From NCBI GenBank assembly GCA_022827225.1, contig JAJDTJ010000051.1, forward strand, positions 1 to 49,367: a stretch of DNA of 49,367 nucleotides, read 5' to 3'. The position numbers and the translations under genes are program-made. Shown here one piece after another: positions 19,201 through 26,473 of this stretch (positions are counted from its first letter, which is position 1; each line of letters opens with the position of its first letter). Source of the stretch: Candidatus Poribacteria bacterium (GTDB lineage Bacteria; Poribacteria; WGA-4E; WGA-3G). The notes below the pieces were generated by a model. That model was not told where the DNA came from. It was given only the letters and a program-made list of their open reading frames with translations, and did no database searches.

Positions 19201-19581
19201 CCGTTTAACGGCTTCGCGTTGGGCTTCTGCCGTTACCCGCTCGTTTTCCGCAATGACATGCCCGGAATACGTCGCCTTTTGTAGTCGCGTATCATCAAGC
19301 GGTTCTGTCGGTAAACGCTTTTTACGCAACCACGTACTACAGTTGTTTGCAGCAATCACATAGAGCCAACTCGCAAAACTTTGCGGTTTCTTCAGCGTTG
19401 CTAATTCCTGATATGCTTTTAGAAATGTATCCTGCGTAATCTCTTCAGCGATGTGGAAATCCCCGATCTTCCGCCACACGAGCGCGTGAACCTGTTTTTG
19501 ATATTTTTTCACAAGCACCGTGAAAGCGGAATCATCGCCATCAAGAACGCGGTGGATGAGTTCAACATCAGTGGTTTTCAT
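16231..19581 (-). CDS. Transmembrane ECF sigma factor s6 with two LolA/RseB-like domains
   Basis: 1116 residues. Sigma2 has AEEITQDTF, and the sigma4 helix ANTVRSRLRRAQQ is class B, unlike the s4 helix. The membrane helix (about 218-241) leads to two tandem LolA/RseB-like copies, each ending with KLWISHDKGFRLV and EYLPDVWFPKxIE. These copies and the last 100 residues are near-identical to s4, whereas the sigma half is nearest to s9. That makes s6 a mosaic whose joint lies around the linker or membrane helix. The leader is short: GGAGGG precedes ATG, and the CGTCAC of its class B promoter is only about 25-30 bases from the start. Confidence 0.87.
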   Translation of the reverse strand: MKTTDVELIHRVLDGDDSAFTVLVKKYQKQVHALVWRKIGDFHIAEEITQDTFLKAYQELATLKKPQSFASWLYVIAANNCSTWLRKKRLPTEPLDDTRLQKATYSGHVIAENERVTAEAQREAVKRLLAKLQESERTVITLHYFGEMSSAEIGAFLGVSANTVRSRLRRAQQRLKKEEPMIREALENFQITPNLTENIMREIARFKPVAPSSSKPFAPWAIGISTLAVVLLILGIANHQSLSRFQKPYNFDAASEMQVELIDAPIVLNLKSEPDSRTQLGNANAQDENNGIGNQVDDAASLDLETIITKIKHYDNAVTSVTGDFVFERHQDQRIGKNEYRLMFDGEKVQLEQEAGWPIIGYWDGERSWEGAKNKRMIFEFEIAPGKEKTDLEAIRQAFKHNGIDLADDVRIVDGDEPESFTLVENETGTNYFFWLEGETTLLVYDHHLEYSVRSQWLIPSSYDPRFWLTFPSLGSNSSYLSEPLWHLLEKHESEIIGSEVLNGEKTSVVRLNIPAWSTENFEMPAESYKLWISHDKGFRLVKSERAFTVENPTEWSPYKQGVTYITTRKIEHHEYLPDVWFPKRIESSTVPKASSEQQDEADFLDKDVLLTKQCRINIDVTAFLSQRLPPDTPVFDYVEGQQSFVENVLNPKPKPDILTQYESDAQVYDPAPHDLQTVIAKMKHYDSAIVSVSGDFVLEHHRDSGIAKTQYALTFGGQKIRVEQERDFPALDKNVPLIKRLLPLVKIYDGEQQWEIYKYKKLLFSLEVTPDKAATTLETIRQAFRQQGIELADDVGIVASEQPDSYTLIENQTGKSYFILWEADTTLKVYNLHHLKYGVWYQRNILPDLDPRYWLTYPGEGESAYLTEPLWQLLEKHESKLLGSELRNGEETTVIRLNLPKQSLKLWISHDKGFRLVQLERAFIAKNPAESMHFTVGGIYLETRKIEHHEYLPDVWFPKKIERYYAPLTDPDPQRKNQVILKKTVVHTQQCELNTDVAELLRLDLPPDTPVLGLKPEPDAPKAEKVAFLRQEIPRTLNLRLDMFKLVEELAEFYAKDPDLSLLRDQAHEESRTLMRTIFDLCHRYNRLTNDDSAFESGGEFHGLMKQNGISISSE

Positions 19582-19600
19582 GGATACCCTCCGATCGCGC

Positions 19601-19639
19601 TATAGTGACGCTTTTTAAGGGTCAAACTGGTGCATAATT
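19601..19639 (-). promoter_or_regulatory. Class B ECF-type promoter of s6
   Basis: AATTATGCACCA (-35, 19628-19639) and CGTCACTATA (CGTCAC 19605-19610), with 25 bases from AATT to CGTC. Shares its -35 with s9 and s10. Confidence 0.77.
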
Positions 19640-19692
19640 CTGCAAAAAATGGGAGGAGTTCATGTAAAGACAGGATTCAAAGATTTTCAAGA

Positions 19693-20034
19693 TTAGAGGA
19701 CTCGTGGTAGACCGAGTCGAGGATATAGTTCCTCAATGTATTCTATCTCTTTCTCAATGTAAGGTTTGAAACCCGGTTTAATGGAGGTAGGGGTAACAAG
19801 GTCAACGTTCTTCTCAAACAGATCTTCAAGAAAAAGAGCCAACCCCATATAATCTCGGAAAGTCAATCTTTCGAGTTCAACCAAGAGATCAATATCACTT
19901 GCTGCAGTTGCTGTTTCGCGTACGTAGGATCCGAACAATCCGATCCGTTTGACCCCGTACTTCCGCAGAGTCTTCCGATTGTCTATAAGTTTCTGCTTGA
20001 TAAACGTCTTGCTAAGAACTGTTTGATTGTCCAC
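19693..20034 (-). CDS. MNT-type minimal nucleotidyltransferase
   Basis: 113 residues starting at GTG (20032-20034), preceded by GAGGG seven bases upstream. The polymerase-beta-like catalytic pattern is complete: GS (35-36), then DID with D47 and D49, and a third acid D78 in VDLV. Small proteins of this kind usually act as antitoxin partners of HEPN-domain toxins (MntA/HepT type), in known cases by adding nucleotides to the toxin. No HEPN gene lies beside it: upstream is s7 and downstream is the s6 promoter. It is an orphan half or works with a partner elsewhere. Confidence 0.8.
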   Translation of the reverse strand: MDNQTVLSKTFIKQKLIDNRKTLRKYGVKRIGLFGSYVRETATAASDIDLLVELERLTFRDYMGLALFLEDLFEKNVDLVTPTSIKPGFKPYIEKEIEYIEELYPRLGLPRVL

Positions 20035-20197
20035 TCAAATACCCTCATTACCGCAGCAGTTCACACATCTAACAGAGCCTTCTCTATCGTATGTCCTTTA
20101 TTATAAATCACCTTAAAATTTAAAGCAACTCCTTTGTGGAGACACGCCTTCAAAATATCACAAATATTCCTAAATTGACACCCGTGGTTCTTGAAGT

Positions 20198-22939
20198 TTA
20201 GCGATCAGTAGCCCGTTTAGGGTCCCATAGCAGAACAGTTCCATCTTGCGATCCAGAGGCAAGCATTTCCCCATCAGGTGAGAACTCGACAGAAAAGACA
20301 ATACCGGTATGCCCTTTTAGCGTAGCGATATTTTCTCCCGTTGCCACATCCCAGAATTTAATTGTTCCGAACCCTTCCCCTGAAACGAGTATCTTTCCAT
20401 CCGGTGAGAATGTGAGATCGAAAACGGCACCAGCCTTCCCCTGGAGTGTCATAATATTCGTCTGTGTTTCGAGGTCCCAAAGCTTAATCTCTTGAACGTT
20501 TCCGCATGAAGCAAGCAACTTTCCATCAGGTGAAAACACTACGGGGCCGCCAGCATCTTCCAGGTTCGTAATATTCGCGCCTGTCTCAGTATCCCAAAAT
20601 TTGACCGTGCCATGTCTAACCGAAGAGGCAAGGATTTTCCCGTCGGGTGAAAATGCCACTGACCGGACTTCATCCTTGTGTCCCTTCAGTGTAGTGGCGT
20701 TTAGGTTCATCAAACCGAATAAGGATTTAGAGACGTGTTTTCGCAGCTTAACCTGATTCTTAGTTCCCCAAGCGAGTCCCTTGCTATCGGGTGAAAACGC
20801 TAAAGCCGTAGACGTAGTGAGTTGTTCACGACCTATTGGGATGGTAGAGATATTTTTCCGCCTGGCAACATCCCAGAGTTTAATAGCATTCCAACTCCGC
20901 GCAGCAAGCATTTTCCCATCGGGTGAAAATGCGACTGCGCGACCTCCACCGCGATAGGTGTGTATATTTTCTCCGGTTTTGACGTTCCAGAGTTTGACCG
21001 TTCCATCTCTCAACGCAGAAGCGAGTGTTTTTCCGTCGGGTGAAAACGCTACAGCCGGAATTCTTTCCGTATGCCCATGGAGTGTAGCAAGGTCCTTCCC
21101 TGTCTCGATATCCCAGAGCGTAACCGCCCCAGGTGTCCCTCCAAAGCGATCAACTGCTGCTGAGGCAAGCGTTGTACCATCCGGTGAAAACGCCACTGAG
21201 CCGGATCTAATTCTTGTACTCCCCTCAAGTGTACTGAGGTTCTTACCCGTTTCAATATTCCAGAGTTTAACGCCGCGCCATGCCCCACCAGCGACGACTT
21301 TGCCATCCGGTGAAAACGCGACTGAGAAAACCCGCTCTCTGTGTTTGAATGTATGGAGATTTCGGCCTGTCTCAACATGCCAGAGTTTAACTGTATCATC
21401 TTGTGACCCCGACGCGAGTATTCGTCCATCCGGTGAAAACGCCACTGAGAAAATTATATCCTCATGCCCGGTGAGTGTACCAATGTTCTGTTTTGTTTCA
21501 ACATCCCAGAGTTTGATCGTATTCTCCGATCCGCCAGAGGCGATCGTTTTACCGTCAGGTGAAAACGCCACTGAGAAAATCCGGGGTGCCTCTCCGTTAA
21601 AAGTAGCGAGATCTTGTCCACTTTCTATGTCCCACAATTTGACACGACCATCCCACGAACCAGAGGCAAGCATCTTTCCATCTGGCGAAAAGGCTACAGA
21701 GTCAATATGGAGTTGACGCTTAACAAGCGTGGTAACATCTCCAGTCTCAAGATTCCAGAGTTTGATTACACCATCTGCGTCACCGGACGCGAGGGTCTTT
21801 CCATCTGTAGAAAAGGCAACTGCTCGAACAACACCTGTGTGTCCCGCCAGCAGTGTGATTTCGCGATACGTCTGGGCATCATAAATCCAAATCCCAGCAC
21901 CCGTTGCGACAACGAAACGTTTTCCATCGGGGGCAAAAGCAACCGATCGGTCCGAGCCACCCATAACCCCCTTGCCGAAACGGGCAATTGCGTGTTCAGG
22001 TAGGTTCAACGTCTGGCTGTTTTGAAACACTGGATCATCATTGGATTGCTTTTCAGAAGCAGTGTCCTCATCCGATGCATTGGAAGCACCGAGTTGTGTC
22101 CGGATATCTGGTTTGACTTCAAGATTTAGCACAACGGGTGCCTCAATAATTTCGACTGTCATCTCTGAAGTCGCATCGAAACTATACGGTTTTTGGAAAC
22201 GCGATAAGTATTGACTACCAATCCCCAATATCAAAAAGACCACCGCTAAGGTCGAAACCCCTATGGTTCCCCACGGCACTAAAGGCTTGCTACCAGAAGG
22301 TGCAATCGGTTTCAGACGTGATACTTCTCGCATGATATTCTCTGTAAGATTCGGTGTAATTTGGAAATGCTCAAGTGCCTCTCTAATCATCGGTTCCTCC
22401 TCTTGTAAACGGTGTCGGGCACGCCTCAAACGGCTTTTAATCGTGCTCGTTGATACCCCTAAAAATCGGCTAATCTCTGCAACCGTCATCTCACCAAGAT
22501 AATAGAGCGTCATCACTGTGCGTTCACTCTCTTTCAGCTTCGCAAGCAGCTGTTTGACCACCTCGCGTTGCGATTCCGCTGCAGTCTTTGTTCGCTCTTT
22601 TACCACGTGTCGGGAATAAGCATCTTCTTGTATCATCGTTGGTTCTGTGTCCTCCAATGGCTGCGTCTGTATCCGTTTTTTGCGGAGCCACGTGGCGCAT
22701 AGATTCGCCGTAATCACATAGAGCCACCCAGAAAACTGGTGCGGATCTTTCAGCGTGTGAAGTCTCTGATACACTTTTAGGAAGGTCTCCTGGGTGATGT
22801 CCTCAGCGATATGGAAATCCCCAATCTTTCGCCACGCGAGTGTATGAACCGGCTTTTGATATTTTTTCACAAGTTCAGCAAAAGCGGTTTCATCACCAGC
22901 GAGAACTCGTCGAATAAGGACAACATCATCGGTTTTCAT
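20198..22939 (-). CDS. Transmembrane ECF sigma factor s7 with WD40 double propeller
   Basis: 913 residues. Sigma2 has AEDITQETF and the sigma4 helix STIKSRLRRAR is class C. After the membrane helix (about 222-245) there are 14 WD40 cores of FSPDGxxL type, fitting two seven-bladed propellers; the last repeat is close to the C-terminus. The first 200 residues are almost the same as in s8, which carries an Asp-box sensor instead, so s7 and s8 share one recently duplicated sigma module. The start ATG follows CTGGAGGTGCCTG, a strong ribosome site. Promoter is class C. Confidence 0.88.
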   Translation of the reverse strand: MKTDDVVLIRRVLAGDETAFAELVKKYQKPVHTLAWRKIGDFHIAEDITQETFLKVYQRLHTLKDPHQFSGWLYVITANLCATWLRKKRIQTQPLEDTEPTMIQEDAYSRHVVKERTKTAAESQREVVKQLLAKLKESERTVMTLYYLGEMTVAEISRFLGVSTSTIKSRLRRARHRLQEEEPMIREALEHFQITPNLTENIMREVSRLKPIAPSGSKPLVPWGTIGVSTLAVVFLILGIGSQYLSRFQKPYSFDATSEMTVEIIEAPVVLNLEVKPDIRTQLGASNASDEDTASEKQSNDDPVFQNSQTLNLPEHAIARFGKGVMGGSDRSVAFAPDGKRFVVATGAGIWIYDAQTYREITLLAGHTGVVRAVAFSTDGKTLASGDADGVIKLWNLETGDVTTLVKRQLHIDSVAFSPDGKMLASGSWDGRVKLWDIESGQDLATFNGEAPRIFSVAFSPDGKTIASGGSENTIKLWDVETKQNIGTLTGHEDIIFSVAFSPDGRILASGSQDDTVKLWHVETGRNLHTFKHRERVFSVAFSPDGKVVAGGAWRGVKLWNIETGKNLSTLEGSTRIRSGSVAFSPDGTTLASAAVDRFGGTPGAVTLWDIETGKDLATLHGHTERIPAVAFSPDGKTLASALRDGTVKLWNVKTGENIHTYRGGGRAVAFSPDGKMLAARSWNAIKLWDVARRKNISTIPIGREQLTTSTALAFSPDSKGLAWGTKNQVKLRKHVSKSLFGLMNLNATTLKGHKDEVRSVAFSPDGKILASSVRHGTVKFWDTETGANITNLEDAGGPVVFSPDGKLLASCGNVQEIKLWDLETQTNIMTLQGKAGAVFDLTFSPDGKILVSGEGFGTIKFWDVATGENIATLKGHTGIVFSVEFSPDGEMLASGSQDGTVLLWDPKRATDR

Positions 22940-22984
22940 CAGGCACCTCCAGAAAGCGGTAGTTGAATTAATAACCCATCACAT

Positions 22985-23022
22985 TATAATGACGCAAGAT
23001 AGGACAAAAGGGTTGCTTAATT
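22985..23022 (-). promoter_or_regulatory. Class C ECF-type promoter of s7
   Basis: AATTAAGCAACC (23011-23022) and CGTCATTATA (CGTCAT 22989-22994), with 24 bases from AATT to CGTC. The GCAACC -35 is shared with s8 and with the two operons around s11. Confidence 0.73.
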
Positions 23023-23072
23023 GGAAAAAAAGAGAGGATTTTCAAAAAAGAGAGGTGGATAGAGGTAGGAGA

Positions 23073-23093
23073 GGGCGGCATTTGGCACCGCCC
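23073..23093 (-). terminator. Hairpin after s8
   Basis: GGGCGG and CCGCCC arms with a 9-base loop, about 20 bases past the s8 stop. No U-tract follows. The same sequence theme follows s2 and s9, so it was probably copied with the Asp-box genes. Confidence 0.55.
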
Positions 23094-23113
23094 AAACGAG
23101 AGACCAAGAGACA

Positions 23114-26100
23114 TTATTTTTCAAGGTTAAAATAAAACATATTGTCGTCCCGCGTGTTCACGTATAAGGTATTTTCGCCAACGGCGAACCCCTCTACATG
23201 ATCCGGCATTTCTGAGATAACCTGTTCCCAAGTGCCGCTTTCCAAACGATAGATACCTGTGTCTTTGATAAAACCGTAAAGGGTGTCTCCCTCAACAGTT
23301 AGTTGTTCCATATTGAGAGGTGTTCCTGCTGCATCGGTCATAGCACGCCACTGTTTTCCATCATCCGACGCGGCGACACCCGCGTCTGTTGCTACATACA
23401 CGGTGGATCCTACAAACACGATGGTTTTGAAGGCTTTAACAGGGAATGGCAGTGCTGGTGTGAGATTGAGCCAATTAGTTCCTGCATCAAACGAGGCAAC
23501 AAGGTGTCCATCCCGTTTTCCGACGTAGACAGTGTTTCCCGAAACCGCAAGTGTGAACCCCCGCCAAGTCGAAAGAATTTCATCAATCTTTTCCTCTGGC
23601 ATACCTACGGCTTCAAATGCCTCCATCGCTTCCCTATAAAGGAGTTCACCCGTCTCTTGCACACCCGTGTCGTACCACGCTGTTTCGCCCGGCTTCCATC
23701 GGAAGAGTTTAAAGTTGTATTCCACGTAAAGCGTGTCGCCGCTGACTGCAAAAGCACCACTTATACCTCTCCGTATGAGTCGAATTTGATCCTGATAAAG
23801 GGGTTGCTGATAAAGTTCTTCTTGCTTGAAAGTGCCACCTTGTGTCAACGTCTTAAAGAACTGGTCTGCTCCCTCAAAATTCTCTTTCAACTGTTCAATA
23901 AACGACTTATCTGACACATCTAAAGCACCTGTCCTTCCTATATTCCAAAAGCGACTTAATTCATTTGAGTCAAAGAGAGGCACGTCTTGTATCCGCATGA
24001 CTGTGTTGTCCTCTGCCGAGATGCGATATAGACCTGTTTTATAGGCGTTGCCAGGACCAGGAGAACCCATTGTTTTGGCATAGAGAATACCACCGAATTC
24101 ACGTATCTGCGTAAAAGTCGGTGGCTCTTCTCTAACAGCTGCGGTCATGGGTGTTCCCATCTGAATCGTTCTCCAAGATTTGCCTTTGTCAGTAGTTTGA
24201 ACGATCTCGCCCCCGAACATCGCGTAAAGCGTTGGCGGCATATTTTGCCCTTTATATGCGATCAGATTATATATGCCAGCCCAGTTCTGTCGATTGATGT
24301 TTACGGCATCCCATGATATACCAGCATCCGTGGAACGATAAAGACCCTCTAGACTACCAACATAAATAGTGCCTTCGTTCACCGCAACAGCCGAATTAAA
24401 TCTGTCCATGGAAGGTGAGGTGCCCGGTAATTGTGGCGGCAGCCATGTGTCTCCACTATCAGTAGAGCGAACCATACCCTTTTCCATTGCCAAGAGTGTT
24501 TCACCCGTAGCAACAAGTGTAATTTCAGGGGGCAACCCCATTACGGGCCAAGTGTTTGTCGGCGTTATATCGTCCCACGAATCACCGATATCCGTTGATC
24601 GAAATACCCACCAACCCCGTGCCTCCCCTTGACGCACTTTTTGAGAACTTGTCACGCCGTGACGAAACTTTGCCGCAACATAAATCTTCTGGTCAGTCGT
24701 GGCAATTGAAAGGATCTCTCCGACAGGTACTGGGAGTTTTACGCTTTGCCAGTTGTTATCCTTCAAGCGGTAGAGTCCATTACTTGTCCCGGCAAACAGT
24801 GTCCCTTGGAACGCGACCATAGCGTTGGGTCTTTCCGGAAACCCAACGTTCACTGCCTTCCAAGTTTTACCCAAATCCTCAGAACGAAAAGCAGTGTAAT
24901 CAGAAAAAATGATATAAAATGCTTGTTGTGTTAGTTCTAAATCAAAAGCGACCAAGCCATAATCTACTGGCAAGGCATGGACTAATTCCCACGTCTTGCC
25001 GTCATCTTTAGAAGCAAGGAGTGCATTATTCACTACCATATAGAGCGTATCGTTCCACTTTTCTATAAGAGCAGTACCCCTATAATCAGTACCCAGGGCA
25101 TCAATATCGGTGATATGTTGCCACCTTTTCGTACCGGATTCCATTTTGTAGATGTGCTCATAGGTAATAGTGTAAAGCTCACCGTCATCGGTCACAAGTA
25201 AACCACCTACATCACTCCCTTTGAGGGGTTCCGCCTGAATCCACTGCTGTTTAGGGATAGAAACGTCTTCACCGTCCGCTTGCGCCGCAGCGAATAAGAC
25301 ATCATCAGGTTGCTGACCCGAACTATCGTTACGACTCGGTGTAGTAGAACTTCCGAACTGCGCCTGAACATCTGGCTTAGAGTCAAGGTCCAGTATCACG
25401 GGTGCCTCAATGATTTCTACTGTCATCTCTGAAGTCGCATCGAAACTATAAGGTTTCTGGAAACGCGATAAGTATTGGTTGCCGATGCCTAACATCAAAA
25501 GGACAACTGCTAACGTGGAAATACCTATCGCCCATGGTGCGAACGGTTTACTACCGGATGGCGCAATCGGTTTCAGACGTGATACTTCTCGCATAATATT
25601 CTCTGTAAGATTCGGTGTAATTTGGAAATGCTCAAGTGCCTCTCTAATCATCGATTCCTCCTTTTGTAGACGGTGCCGTGCACGCCTTAAACGGCTTTTA
25701 ATCGTGCTCGTTGATACCCCCAAAAATCGGCTAATCTCTGCAACCGTCATCTCACCAAGATAATAAAGCGTCATCACTGTGCGTTCACTCTCTTTCAACT
25801 TCGCAAGCAGCTGTTTGACCACCTCGCGTTGCGATTCCGCTGCAGTCTTTGTCCGCTCTTCTACGATATGTTGGGAATAAGCATCTCTTTGTGTCATCGT
25901 TAACGCTGTGTCCTCCAACGGTTGCGTTTGTATCCGTTTTTTGCGGAGCCACGTGGCGCATAGATTCGCCGTTATCACATAGAGCCACCCAGAAAACTGG
26001 TGCGGATCTTTCAGCGTGTGAAGTCTCTGATACACTTTCAGGAAGGTCTCCTGAGTGATGTCCTCAGCGATATGGAAATCCCCAATCTTTCGCCACGCGA

Positions 26101-26200
26101 GTGTATGAACCGGCTTTTGATATTTTTTCACAAGTTCAGCAAAAGCGGTTTCATCACCAGCGAGAACCCGTCGAATAAGGACAACATCATCGGTTTTCAT
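23114..26200 (-). CDS. Transmembrane ECF sigma factor s8 with Asp-box propeller (mosaic)
   Basis: 1028 residues. The sigma half (sigma4 helix STIKSRLRRAR, class C) is nearly identical to s7. The outside half is nearly identical in pattern to s9, a class B protein: both run through WIQAEP, a KWNDTLYMVV strand, SGDTWLPPQLPGTSPSMD-type or close Asp-box segments, and the final YVGKRDGHLVASFD stretch. So s8 is a mosaic of two neighbours. Asp-box motifs include VRSTDSGDTW, YRSTDAGISW and VQTTDKGKSW. The membrane helix is at about 222-245. The start ATG follows CTGGAGGTGCCTG, the same leader as s7. Ligand unknown. Confidence 0.88.
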   Translation of the reverse strand: MKTDDVVLIRRVLAGDETAFAELVKKYQKPVHTLAWRKIGDFHIAEDITQETFLKVYQRLHTLKDPHQFSGWLYVITANLCATWLRKKRIQTQPLEDTALTMTQRDAYSQHIVEERTKTAAESQREVVKQLLAKLKESERTVMTLYYLGEMTVAEISRFLGVSTSTIKSRLRRARHRLQKEESMIREALEHFQITPNLTENIMREVSRLKPIAPSGSKPFAPWAIGISTLAVVLLMLGIGNQYLSRFQKPYSFDATSEMTVEIIEAPVILDLDSKPDVQAQFGSSTTPSRNDSSGQQPDDVLFAAAQADGEDVSIPKQQWIQAEPLKGSDVGGLLVTDDGELYTITYEHIYKMESGTKRWQHITDIDALGTDYRGTALIEKWNDTLYMVVNNALLASKDDGKTWELVHALPVDYGLVAFDLELTQQAFYIIFSDYTAFRSEDLGKTWKAVNVGFPERPNAMVAFQGTLFAGTSNGLYRLKDNNWQSVKLPVPVGEILSIATTDQKIYVAAKFRHGVTSSQKVRQGEARGWWVFRSTDIGDSWDDITPTNTWPVMGLPPEITLVATGETLLAMEKGMVRSTDSGDTWLPPQLPGTSPSMDRFNSAVAVNEGTIYVGSLEGLYRSTDAGISWDAVNINRQNWAGIYNLIAYKGQNMPPTLYAMFGGEIVQTTDKGKSWRTIQMGTPMTAAVREEPPTFTQIREFGGILYAKTMGSPGPGNAYKTGLYRISAEDNTVMRIQDVPLFDSNELSRFWNIGRTGALDVSDKSFIEQLKENFEGADQFFKTLTQGGTFKQEELYQQPLYQDQIRLIRRGISGAFAVSGDTLYVEYNFKLFRWKPGETAWYDTGVQETGELLYREAMEAFEAVGMPEEKIDEILSTWRGFTLAVSGNTVYVGKRDGHLVASFDAGTNWLNLTPALPFPVKAFKTIVFVGSTVYVATDAGVAASDDGKQWRAMTDAAGTPLNMEQLTVEGDTLYGFIKDTGIYRLESGTWEQVISEMPDHVEGFAVGENTLYVNTRDDNMFYFNLEK

Positions 26201-26244
26201 CAGGCACCTCCAGAAAGCGATAGTTGATTAATGACATATCAACC

Positions 26245-26283
26245 TATAGTGACGCAAGATAGGTGCGAAATGGTTGCTTAATT
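26245..26283 (-). promoter_or_regulatory. Class C ECF-type promoter of s8
   Basis: AATTAAGCAACC (26272-26283) and CGTCACTATA (CGTCAC 26249-26254), 25 bases from AATT to CGTC. Confidence 0.77.
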
Positions 26284-26350
26284 CTGCAATTAGGCATCAG
26301 CTATCAGCATATTAGACGCAAAAAATGGGAATTCCTATCCTGAACCGCCT

Positions 26351-26371
26351 AAATCCGTTATCAGCGGATTT
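26351..26371. repeat. Small hairpin in the s8-s9 gap
   Basis: AAATCCG and CGGATTT form a perfect 7-base-pair stem with a 7-base loop. It sits between the s9 terminator and the s8 promoter; nothing else is seen in this gap. Confidence 0.35.
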
Positions 26372-26440
26372 TAAGAAGAAATGCGCAAGTTCTATAAAAA
26401 AAAGGAATCTTTGAAAAAAAAGAGGTGGGTAGGGGGAAAT

Positions 26441-26459
26441 GGGCGGCATTTAGCACCGC
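26441..26459 (-). terminator. Hairpin after s9
   Basis: GGCGG and CCGCC arms with a 9-base loop, 15 bases past the s9 stop, followed on the minus strand by CATTTCC. Related to the hairpins after s2 and s8. Confidence 0.5.
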
Positions 26460-26473
26460 CAGGACAAAGAACA

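Noticed and set aside
20958..21716. Long plus-strand frame of 252 residues rich in PSGENATE
   Set aside because: It is the antisense reading of the WD40 FSPDGK repeats of s7; the repeated motif is a by-product.
20198..22939. Regular repeats that might suggest a CRISPR array
   Set aside because: The spacing and wording match WD40 and Asp-box protein repeats in frame; there are no identical direct repeats with unique spacers.
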